Source: a virus. From it: 44,812 bases of DNA. Positions 17,335 through 24,016 of the stretch are shown here, one piece after another. How positions within the stretch are numbered: the first letter of the stretch is position 1; each line of letters opens with the position of its first letter. Made by a program: the position numbers and the translations under genes. Under the pieces are notes generated by a model, which saw nothing but the letters and a program-made list of their open reading frames with translations, was not told where the DNA came from and ran no database searches. The stretch is taken from positions 1 through 44,812 of IMG/VR virus record IMGVR_UViG_3300020595_000065; one strand, written 5' to 3'.

Positions 17335-18243
17335 ATGGCAAACAATATTCAACAAGTAAACTTAAACGATATACCACTTTTAAACTTAGTTACTGAATCT
17401 GTATCAACTAATTTTGCAGGCGTAGATTTGATAAATGGTAAACTTGGTTACAATGTTACAAATAATGAACTGATTACAGTAATAGCTGGTGCAGTAGTTA
17501 CAATGCTAACTAGCGGAGATATAGCAACTGGTGCAGATATAACAGCAGCTACAGCTGGCAAACTAATAGATGTATCTTTAATAGCTAGATCTGGCGATAC
17601 ACCTGCTAATTTCAACTTAGTCCTGCCCACTTTGCAACGTGTCATTGATGAAGTAGTTGCCAGCAACGTAGGAGACGTAAAAATTAGAGGGGGGCTAGTA
17701 GGTACTGCAAACTTAACGGGTAATTCCACAGGAAACGCATACCTAGACGCTGTATCAAACGTATTAGCAGGTGATAAATTCATTATTACTACTGATGGCA
17801 ATTTGACAGTTTCAGACGGAACTATAGCAGTTAAAACAGGCGATACAATTACAATGCTAAACGCTAAATCTAAAGCCACTTTACTAATTGCAGATGTATT
17901 ATTTGTTGATGCAGGAGTAATTCATGCTATAGATGTAGCTTTTGACAATTCAGGCAGTAATTTAGTAGCTATTAATTCTAGTGCAGCTATAAAAGAAGTT
18001 AATGCAAAATTTGCAAGTTCTTTTTATGAGCAAAATGGGTTGACATTTACAGCATCTCAAATACTTACAGTGGTGCATAATTTAAACTCTGCCAAAATTA
18101 GCGTAAAAATGGCGGTTACAGGCTCGGGCGTATTTAATGAAGTTGGTGTGAATAGTGCAAGCAGAACAGTAAACCAGTTTGCAATTCAAATTGATGTAGC
18201 GGGCACGTACGATATTTTAGTTACAAATTTAGTAAAAGTATAA
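17335..18243 (+). CDS. Fibre-like protein, strand repeats and VHNLN module
   Basis: 302 aa, rich in Val, Ala, Thr, Asn with many short strands (GKLGYNVTNNELITVIAGAV; ADVLFVDAGVIHAIDVAF). The C-terminal module has ILTVVHNLNSAKISVKMA (about 242-259) and ends AGTYDILVTNLVKV. The module is shared with the preceding gene, suggesting a common interaction site. No catalytic residues seen. A virion appendage is the best reading. Confidence 0.6.
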   Translation: MANNIQQVNLNDIPLLNLVTESVSTNFAGVDLINGKLGYNVTNNELITVIAGAVVTMLTSGDIATGADITAATAGKLIDVSLIARSGDTPANFNLVLPTLQRVIDEVVASNVGDVKIRGGLVGTANLTGNSTGNAYLDAVSNVLAGDKFIITTDGNLTVSDGTIAVKTGDTITMLNAKSKATLLIADVLFVDAGVIHAIDVAFDNSGSNLVAINSSAAIKEVNAKFASSFYEQNGLTFTASQILTVVHNLNSAKISVKMAVTGSGVFNEVGVNSASRTVNQFAIQIDVAGTYDILVTNLVKV

Positions 18244-18244
18244 T

Positions 18245-19141
18245 ATGAAGTTTTTGCAAACGATTGATGCTGCAGGTGGCATAATTGCGTTATCGCACAG
18301 CGGCAATCCCGAAAATTCTAAAATAGGGTCAGTAGGGCAACATTGCAGAAACACAATAAATGATGACGTATATTATAAAGCGACTGGGAATTATACAGCA
18401 ACAGGCTGGAAATTAATTACAGCAGGTGGTAGCAGTTCAAGTATCCCGCCCAAAGTTACGGCTTATTCGGCTGGCAGTTACTACTTTACTCCTTCAGCTG
18501 GAGCAGTTGCAACAAAAATTCAAATGCAGGCAGCAGGCGGCGGCGGCTCAGTAACTAGCGGTAATGGCTCGGCACTGGGCTGTGGTGCTGCTGCTGGTGC
18601 TGGTGGTGGGAATTACTACGAAGCCATGGTTAATCAAGCTTTTCCTATATCATCAATATCTATTACTGTGCCCTCAGCAGTACAACCGCCCGCGTCGACA
18701 GGAGACGGAGCCACGGGCGGTTCATGTACCTTTGGCAGTTATTTGTCAATCACGGGCGGCGGCGGCTCACGGCAAATTACAGGTGGATACGTGGCTTTAA
18801 TTTATCAAAGCTACGCTCCTAACGCGTCAGTGATAAATTGGGGCAATATAAATGTAACTGAAATACTAAACAAAATAGGGCAAGAGGGCGGTTCTCCCTT
18901 TGTTCCTTACTATAACGTTAACAGCTTAATTGTGGGCGGTCGTGGCGGCGACAGCCATTGGGGTTTTGGCTCAGGGTCGGAAGCAGCAATTTACAGTGCT
19001 TCCAGGGTGGGGTATGTGAGCATACAAAGAGCGGTGCAAGGATACGGCGGCGGCGGTGCAGGAGCAGCTGTCGGGAATAGAACAGCGACTGCAGGGACGC
19101 CTGGCGGAGCAGGTAGATTAGTTATCACTGAATATTTTTAA
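18245..19141 (+). CDS. Glycine-rich tail fibre adhesin
   Basis: 298 aa. The first 70 residues are ordinary (SGNPENSKIGSVGQHCR, then TATGWKLITAGG). The rest has several glycine-rich blocks: AAGGGGSVTSGNGSALG, AAAGAGGGNYYEAMVN, ITGGGGSRQITGGY, GYGGGGAGAAVGN, and ends TAGTPGGAGRLVITEYF. Such blocks form packed polyglycine helices in distal adhesins of the T4/S16 gp38 type, where loops between blocks recognise the host; that comparison is inference. The local GC content is clearly higher than in neighbouring genes, mainly because of GGC codons for glycine. Confidence 0.7.
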   Translation: MKFLQTIDAAGGIIALSHSGNPENSKIGSVGQHCRNTINDDVYYKATGNYTATGWKLITAGGSSSSIPPKVTAYSAGSYYFTPSAGAVATKIQMQAAGGGGSVTSGNGSALGCGAAAGAGGGNYYEAMVNQAFPISSISITVPSAVQPPASTGDGATGGSCTFGSYLSITGGGGSRQITGGYVALIYQSYAPNASVINWGNINVTEILNKIGQEGGSPFVPYYNVNSLIVGGRGGDSHWGFGSGSEAAIYSASRVGYVSIQRAVQGYGGGGAGAAVGNRTATAGTPGGAGRLVITEYF

Positions 19142-19158
19142 TACATATAACGTACAAC

Positions 19159-19578
19159 ATGGATACAGCATTAGAAGATGAAAAGGCTAGCAAAAAAGTA
19201 ATGGAGCAGCTGTTGCAAGCAAATAAAGCAGCGTATGACTTACAATGTCAAAAAACTTTAGACGCGGAAAAATTAATAGATGCTAACTCAGCTAAAGAAA
19301 TAGCAGTAGAAGAAATAAAAATACAAAGAAAAACAGAACAATATGCACCCGTTGAATACAAGGGTAATTTGTATGCTGCTACAGAAAGAGCGCAAAATAA
19401 TTTAGGACACGCTATTTCAATTTCAGATGCTAGTAGTTTCGAGTGGCTAGATGTTAACGGCAATCTTGTTGTTTTATCTCGTGCAGATATTCAAGCTATA
19501 AGATTATTCATACTTCAGCGAACTAAAAAACTTTATTTTAAAGAAGCTAACGATATAAAGATTTTAAATGCTATATAA
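19159..19578 (+). CDS. Putative tail fibre assembly protein (DUF4376-like)
   Basis: 139 aa. Helical charged N-terminus (KASKKVMEQLLQANKAAY). The C-terminal half has VEYKGNLYAATERAQNNLGH (about 68-87), then WLDVNGNLVVLSRADIQAI (about 101-119), matching the 'y.G..y.a....q..i......W.d.dn..v.lt' pattern of DUF4376, found in fibre assembly or fibre-associated proteins. Directly downstream of the adhesin gene, the usual place. It overlaps the next gene by 11 bases. Confidence 0.6.
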   Translation: MDTALEDEKASKKVMEQLLQANKAAYDLQCQKTLDAEKLIDANSAKEIAVEEIKIQRKTEQYAPVEYKGNLYAATERAQNNLGHAISISDASSFEWLDVNGNLVVLSRADIQAIRLFILQRTKKLYFKEANDIKILNAI

Positions 19579-20242
19579 AAACGAGTATACAGCACTTTGC
19601 AAACATGCTCAAAAACACCCTATTATTTTGCATGTCAAACGTAAAGGTACCGCTTTATTACCTGGAGTAATTCAATTTTTTAGCTATGTAGCTTGCACAT
19701 ATAGTTTATATTTTAAACTACGGTTAAAAGGAAATAAGAGAGCCTTTAGTTTAGCGTTTAAACGTGCCAAACGATTTAATGTAAATCACACTGCATGTAT
19801 ATTTTATTCTAACGAATTTAGAGAGCTATATGTATTTCAAAATAACAAATCTACTAATTGCCATATTTTACCTTTATCAAAATACTTAGAAACAATTGAT
19901 GCAGAAATTAGAGCAGATATTTTACTAGATAAAAAAATTAGTCAAGAGATTTTATATGAGCATATTAATTTTCTAAGTAAAAATATTAAATACAGTATTA
20001 AGTCTGCGATAGGCAGCTACTCAATATTTAAAAAAAGCGTAAACGAATTTAATAACTTACAACAATACTGCACCCAGTCAATTTTAGATCTTTATGAAAA
20101 AAGCTGCGTAGATTTAGAGTTCAGCAATTATACAAATATTAATAAACAAAACGATAAAATAACGCCGCGTGAATTATGTCAAGCTTTATATTTTAATAAT
20201 AAAAATTTACAAGGCACTATAAAAGTTGTAAAGTTACAATAA
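19568..20242 (+). CDS. Putative permuted papain-fold (YiiX/NlpC-like) protein
   Basis: 224 aa. The pattern is that of permuted papain-fold enzymes: an early GTALLPGVIQ strand/loop, a histidine in FNVNHTACIFY (His74) followed by a strand and ILPLSKYLE, then a cysteine at the start of a helix in YCTQSILDLYEK (Cys168), and TPREL (199-203) after it. In YiiX and related proteins Cys and His form the catalytic pair and act on cell-wall or lipid amides/esters. I infer this from motif order only; the Gly-Asp usually near the N-terminus is missing. It lies between fibre and holin genes, so a role in entry or lysis is possible. Confidence 0.45.
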   Translation: MLYKNEYTALCKHAQKHPIILHVKRKGTALLPGVIQFFSYVACTYSLYFKLRLKGNKRAFSLAFKRAKRFNVNHTACIFYSNEFRELYVFQNNKSTNCHILPLSKYLETIDAEIRADILLDKKISQEILYEHINFLSKNIKYSIKSAIGSYSIFKKSVNEFNNLQQYCTQSILDLYEKSCVDLEFSNYTNINKQNDKITPRELCQALYFNNKNLQGTIKVVKLQ

Positions 20243-20274
20243 TTTTAATTTTAATTTTAATTTTATGTTTCATT
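20243..20274. repeat. Short AATTTT tandem repeat
   Basis: Between two genes, the hexamer AATTTT is repeated four times without interruption. It is a low-complexity spacer just ahead of the holin start, may help keep the ribosome site unstructured, and could vary by slippage. Confidence 0.6.
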
Positions 20275-20652
20275 ATGTTTAGCTGGTTTGCTGGAAAGTC
20301 GGATTTATTAGATAAAGCTGCTGCTGGAATAGATGCGTTAATTTTAACAGATGAAGAACGCATTACATATAATTTAAAAAGACAAGAGGCATTTTTAGAG
20401 CTTGAAAAAGAAGTAAACAAGCAATCAATGCCACGGGCGTTAACTCGTAGATATTTAGCTTTGCTGGTTACAATACCTTACATTTTAGCTGTTATCATTA
20501 AATCTGCTATAGAGTTTTTATCAGCTTTGGCCATTATACCCCTTGTAGATTTATCCAACGTAGCTAGTACTTTAGAGCTTTACACAACGCCCTTTAGCTG
20601 CATTATAATTTTTTACTTCGGCACGCATATTGTAGACAGAATAAAAAAATGA
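20275..20652 (+). CDS. Putative holin, 3TM/phage holin family
   Basis: 125 aa. N-terminal soluble part (MFSWFAGKSDLLDKAAAGID) followed by charged helix, then PRALTRRYLALLVTIPYILA, and hydrophobic segments at about 63-88 and 100-118, ending in FYFGTHIVDRIKK. The basic 'pRp....' stretch before the membrane part and the final FYFG.R-like motif are typical of the 3TM holin family. It opens a group of three membrane proteins upstream of the endolysin. ATG 20275; the next gene overlaps by four bases. Confidence 0.65.
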   Translation: MFSWFAGKSDLLDKAAAGIDALILTDEERITYNLKRQEAFLELEKEVNKQSMPRALTRRYLALLVTIPYILAVIIKSAIEFLSALAIIPLVDLSNVASTLELYTTPFSCIIIFYFGTHIVDRIKK

Positions 20653-21047
20653 TTGATGTAAAATCTGCAACTATTTCAGTTCTGTCAGTATCAACATTAA
20701 CAACATATCTACAGCAAAATTTAAACGCAGAACTTGCACTTGTGATAGTCGGCATAAGTACTTTATTAGGCATGTGTTTGACTGTAATTTATCATCACGA
20801 TCGTATTAGTACGTTATTTGCAAGCGTCGGATTAGCTGCTGCATTGTTCGGATTCTTGCCAGCATACACTTTTTTATCATTACATCTTCAAGATATTACA
20901 GCATTTTGTACTAGTTTATTTCTATCTTTTATAACTCCCTTTCTCACTGTCTACTTGCTAAAAAGTAGGGTATGGTTAGATATTACTACATTATTAGAGC
21001 AAGTAATATTTGCAAAATTAAAAAAGATACTAAATAAATTATTATGA
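20649..21047 (+). CDS. Small membrane protein, possible holin/antiholin
   Basis: 132 aa with three to four hydrophobic segments (ELALVIVGISTLLGMCLTVI, about 29-48; LFASVGLAAALFGFLPAYTF, about 57-76; a third near 85-103) and a basic C-terminus (KLKKILNKLL). ATGA overlaps on both sides place it in one translational unit with the holin candidate. Several small membrane proteins in a lysis module usually form holin, antiholin or regulator, but which is which cannot be seen. Confidence 0.5.
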   Translation: MIDVKSATISVLSVSTLTTYLQQNLNAELALVIVGISTLLGMCLTVIYHHDRISTLFASVGLAAALFGFLPAYTFLSLHLQDITAFCTSLFLSFITPFLTVYLLKSRVWLDITTLLEQVIFAKLKKILNKLL

Positions 21048-21409
21048 TTACATGCTACTCTTTTATTGCAATTTGTTGCTTGCTCTGGATTGCGTTAACA
21101 GCAGATGCGATCGCAGGGCAATGGCATAATAAACAACGAGGCTTAAATTTTTGGATAAATATAATATTAATGTGCAACGCTAGTGTTTTAGCTGCGATGA
21201 TAGTGGGTGATGTAGTTTATAATATTCAGATGCAGCTATTAAGCTTTATAATTTTAATAACTAATCTGTTTATTTTTTACACTCTACGCAAATTAATGAG
21301 ACGCAGACAGTTAGCAAGCTGCGGTAAAAATTTTAATAAATTACTAAGCAGATGTCATTTAATATCACAAAAAAAACAAGGATTTATAAATAAAATTATT
21401 AGCTCTTAA
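21044..21409 (+). CDS. Small membrane protein of lysis module
   Basis: 121 aa, with an N-terminal hydrophobic segment (CYSFIAICCLLWIALTADAI, about 4-23), further segments at about 37-55 and 64-82, then a basic tail (RKLMRRRQLASCGKNFNKLL). Similar to many phage holin-class proteins with two or three membrane helices. Overlaps the previous gene by four bases. After it, an intergenic region carries a promoter for the endolysin group. Confidence 0.5.
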   Translation: MITCYSFIAICCLLWIALTADAIAGQWHNKQRGLNFWINIILMCNASVLAAMIVGDVVYNIQMQLLSFIILITNLFIFYTLRKLMRRRQLASCGKNFNKLLSRCHLISQKKQGFINKIISS

Positions 21410-21422
21410 TTGTATAAAGAAC

Positions 21423-21450
21423 TTGCTTTACTGAAAAATAAGGTTACAAT
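21423..21450 (+). promoter_or_regulatory. Promoter, TTGCTT-16-TACAAT
   Basis: TTGCTT (21423-21428), 16 bases, TACAAT (21445-21450). The leader that follows contains TATATAAATATAAGGAG just before the ATG at 21487. Same geometry and leader as the accessory promoters beyond 32 kb. It could transcribe the endolysin group separately from the main late operon. Confidence 0.6.
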
Positions 21451-21486
21451 TAATGTATAATTTATATAAATATAAGGAGTTAAAAA

Positions 21487-21687
21487 ATGATAAATAGCAT
21501 TACTAATGTTTTATTGCTTGCACAATCAGCAAAACACACAAGCAATAAAGATGCTTTGCAAAATATTTTACGATTAGTTGAAGGTGCAATATACTCAACA
21601 CTAGATAATAAGTTTTTAAACGAGAATTATAGACTAAAACTACATTATTATGCTTGCATGCTAGAAAAAAAATTATTAGGAATATAA
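21487..21687 (+). CDS. Small unknown protein upstream of endolysin
   Basis: 66 aa, ATG at 21487 with a strong AAGGAG ribosome site and its own promoter (21423-21450). Helical (SITNVLLLAQSAKHTSNKDA; NYRLKLHYYACMLEKKLLGI), no membrane segment or recognised motif. It is followed after one base by the endolysin, so it may be a regulator or partner in lysis. Confidence 0.6.
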   Translation: MINSITNVLLLAQSAKHTSNKDALQNILRLVEGAIYSTLDNKFLNENYRLKLHYYACMLEKKLLGI

Positions 21688-21688
21688 A

Positions 21689-22255
21689 ATGGATTTATTA
21701 ACTCAAATTATACAGCTAAATGAAGGCTATTGCAGCACTATTTATAAATGTCCAGCAGGCCGTGAAACGTTTGGTTATGGCACTTCATTAAATGAAGAGA
21801 GAAAAAAAGAAGTTGAAGCATGCAGGCAGGGCGAGTTAGAGGCATTAGCAACTAGTTATTTTCAAGATGATGTTACAGCACTATTAGTAAAGTTAAGAGC
21901 GTTTAGCTGGTTCACAGAGCTTTCTGAACTCAGGCGTGTAGTAATTGTAGATCTAGCGTATCAGATGGGAATTCATGGGTTGTTAGGATTCTCAAAAATG
22001 ATTGCAGCATTAAAAGAACAAAATTTTGGACATGCACACGATGAGCTTTTAGATAGTTTATATCATGCTCAACTAATAAAATATGCATATAAAGACGAGT
22101 GTCCAGGAATTTGTGAGATGCATAAAGGAGCTTTAATTCTCTGGTTTAACAATTTTTTAAATATTGATGAAAAACAGTTACGCAGTACCGCCAACGCTCA
22201 AACATTAATGTTTGATAAGCCGCTAGGCAAATATAAAGATTTAAATTTAGTATGA
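21689..22255 (+). CDS. Endolysin, GH24 lysozyme (T4/P22 type)
   Basis: 188 aa. The catalytic triad of the E-C-T lysozymes is at canonical spacing: Glu12 in LNEGY, Cys21 in YKCPAG and Thr27 in ETFGYG, equivalent to T4 lysozyme E11, D20, T26. It would cleave the glycan backbone of peptidoglycan. Later helices (WFTELSELRRVVIVDLAYQM; GLLGFSKMIAAL) match the second lobe. No signal peptide, so export depends on a holin. The C-terminal 40 residues (FNNFLNIDEKQLRSTANAQ) extend beyond the T4 fold. It overlaps the next gene by four bases. Confidence 0.88.
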   Translation: MDLLTQIIQLNEGYCSTIYKCPAGRETFGYGTSLNEERKKEVEACRQGELEALATSYFQDDVTALLVKLRAFSWFTELSELRRVVIVDLAYQMGIHGLLGFSKMIAALKEQNFGHAHDELLDSLYHAQLIKYAYKDECPGICEMHKGALILWFNNFLNIDEKQLRSTANAQTLMFDKPLGKYKDLNLV

Positions 22256-23031
22256 GCATATCATTTTACCCTCTTATTAAAAGGGCGTTAAAGCGTGAAT
22301 TAAAGAACGCAGTCAATATTGACTTAGGCAAGAAATTTATAACTGTCAGTGATTGGCATGCTGGCAAAAAAGACGGAGCTGATCAATTCAAACAGTGTGA
22401 GGAGAGCCTCCTTCTTGCACTCAAACACTACGAATATAAGGGATATTATCTTGTAATTGCTGGCGATTTGTTCGAAATGACGGAGCAAGACGATATAGGA
22501 AAAATAATAAAACTCTACGAACATATTTTTGCTTTCATAAAAGGGCACCAACGATTTAAAGGTGTTTGTATTTTAGATAGTAATCATAACCCGAAACTGC
22601 TGCAATGTGATTATGTTAAAAATATAATAACAAAAAATTTATACAAATCAATAAAATGTAATAACATTTTAATAACTCACGGGCATAGAGGAGAGATAAA
22701 TATTCCTTTTACTAATTTAGGTATACGCATTTTTGCCTGGCTGCAACGCAAAGATTATTTGAAATCTAGAGATCTTAAAAGAACAGCTAACGATATATCA
22801 CGCAGGCATTGCAATAATTTGCACAAAGCTCAGCAGGCATTAAAAATAAATTTAATATGCGGTCATACGCATAACCCACGGATTGAGCATACTTATATAA
22901 ATTTGCATAATAAAAAACCGATCACAAGTAAATTTTATGCTAACTCTGGATTTTGCAGTTATCTAAATGGCAGCGTTGACGTATTAGAATACACAGATGG
23001 AATGCTAATTTTACAAAAATTTAAAAAATAA
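22252..23031 (+). CDS. Calcineurin-like metallophosphoesterase
   Basis: 259 aa. Motifs in order: SDWHAG (Asp34, His36), AGDLFE (Asp72), a SNHN segment (Asn111, His112) in place of the usual GNHD/E, ITHGH (143-145) and GHTHNPR (204-210). The metal-binding set is thus nearly complete. These enzymes hydrolyse phosphoesters; substrate could be nucleic acid, nucleotides or phosphoprotein. It overlaps the endolysin by four bases (ATGA), so it is translated with the lysis genes. No signal peptide. Motif III lacks the acidic residue that usually follows His, which may change activity. Confidence 0.75.
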   Translation: MSISFYPLIKRALKRELKNAVNIDLGKKFITVSDWHAGKKDGADQFKQCEESLLLALKHYEYKGYYLVIAGDLFEMTEQDDIGKIIKLYEHIFAFIKGHQRFKGVCILDSNHNPKLLQCDYVKNIITKNLYKSIKCNNILITHGHRGEINIPFTNLGIRIFAWLQRKDYLKSRDLKRTANDISRRHCNNLHKAQQALKINLICGHTHNPRIEHTYINLHNKKPITSKFYANSGFCSYLNGSVDVLEYTDGMLILQKFKK

Positions 23032-23034
23032 AAC

Positions 23035-23472
23035 ATGAGAAAAATTATACTAACGTTATTGATCTGTTCACTAAGTACATCTAGCCAAGCTGATTTGTTC
23101 ACAGCTAAGTATCATGATTGCTATGACGGCGACACTTGTACAGTTGATTTACTACGCAATGAAACAAAAGGTTATGCAGTACCACACTTTTTTGGACAAC
23201 GTGTAAAAATAAGGTTTTCAGGCATTGACACGGCAGAAATTAGAGGCAAATGTATAAAAGAAAAGATATTAGCCAAAGCTGCTAAAGAGTTTACAAAAAA
23301 GCAACTTTCTAATGCTAAAAAAATATTCATAGATACGGATAAAGTTGATAGTTTTGGTAGATATGTAGGCGTGATATATGCAGATGATAGAATCAATAGT
23401 ATCAATCAAATGCTATTAAATAATGACCTGGCTGTAATTGAGAAAAAAGGGTATAACGACTGGTGTAGTTAG
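23035..23472 (+). CDS. Secreted thermonuclease (SNase family)
   Basis: 145 aa. Residues 1-19 are a Sec signal peptide (basic start, LTLLICSLS core, SSQA then cleavage). The mature part has the SNase signature: DCYDGDT (Asp31), VKIRFSGIDTAE (Arg60, Glu68) and VDSFGRYVGVIYAD (Arg109), equivalent to catalytic Arg35, Glu43, Arg87 of staphylococcal nuclease. It also has paired cysteines. Exported to the periplasm, it would degrade DNA or RNA. Being last in the lysis operon, it may act at lysis or against competing DNA. Starts three bases after the previous stop. Confidence 0.8.
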   Translation: MRKIILTLLICSLSTSSQADLFTAKYHDCYDGDTCTVDLLRNETKGYAVPHFFGQRVKIRFSGIDTAEIRGKCIKEKILAKAAKEFTKKQLSNAKKIFIDTDKVDSFGRYVGVIYADDRINSINQMLLNNDLAVIEKKGYNDWCS

Positions 23473-23480
23473 ATATAAAA

Positions 23481-23600
23481 TGCTATAATTTAAGCAGTGT
23501 ACAACCCCTTTAATCACCTAAACTCTGGGGAAATCTCTCCAGTGTGTACGCACATGTTCAAACCGTTTTTACGGTAAAAGTTATGGGGTAGGTGTAGGGT
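23481..23600 (+). ncRNA. Possible small structured RNA between convergent operons
   Basis: An extended -10 sequence TGCTATAAT (23481-23489) is followed by three hairpins in 50 bases: CTGGGGA/TCTCCAG (23525-23531 with 23536-23542, loop AATC, one G-T pair), a GTG..CAC stem near 23544-23553, and ACCGT/ACGGT (23562-23566 with 23571-23575). No ORF fits here. No U-run terminator is seen, so a transcript would continue antisense into the nuclease gene. Could equally be a bidirectional transcription-end region. No -35 element. Confidence 0.3.
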
Positions 23601-23605
23601 AGTAG

Positions 23606-24016
23606 TTAAAAGTGCTTAGATGTCAGACTATAAATGTAACTCCTAAACGCATCAATAGCAGCTTTATAACCTAATGCTATACAAGCATATCCACCACACG
23701 CTTTAAACGCTCTTAAGAACTCTAGTTGCTCTTTACTGATAGTGCTTTTAGTGTGATCTTGTCGTTTTAACTCACAAGCAAAGTTTCCTATAATTATATC
23801 ACTAGCCCCCGTTGTCATACCTGCAGCTTTTTCTTTAGATACTTGATATAGTGTACGTTTCCCTTCGTTCCGTGGGTGTAATGCAATTCTTCCGTATGTC
23901 GCAGGGTATAGTTTTCTAATTTCATTAAAGAAAGTAGATTGTTCTGCTGATTCGGGCGGGCATTTCCCACGGTGCGTAGTGTCTCCAAAAACTGCAATAT
24001 CACTCGGAATCTTCAT
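23606..24016 (-). CDS. VRR-NUC family nuclease
   Basis: 136 aa from ATG at 24016, which has AAGGA ten bases upstream; a GTG at 24049 would add 11 residues but overlaps the helicase by 50 bases. Motifs of VRR-NUC: ESAEQSTFFNEIRKLYPATY, HPRNEGKR, then AAGMTTGASDIIIGNFACEL with catalytic-type Asp and Glu-x-Lys (ELKRQD), and a C-terminal STISKEQLEFLRAFKACGG. Phage members act on recombination or replication intermediates such as branched DNA. Last gene of the leftward recombination operon. Confidence 0.8.
   Translation of the reverse strand: MKIPSDIAVFGDTTHRGKCPPESAEQSTFFNEIRKLYPATYGRIALHPRNEGKRTLYQVSKEKAAGMTTGASDIIIGNFACELKRQDHTKSTISKEQLEFLRAFKACGGYACIALGYKAAIDAFRSYIYSLTSKHF

Noticed and set aside
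23555-23580. tRNA T-loop-like GTTCAAAC
   Set aside because: Flanking bases cannot form the T-stem and no cloverleaf can be built.
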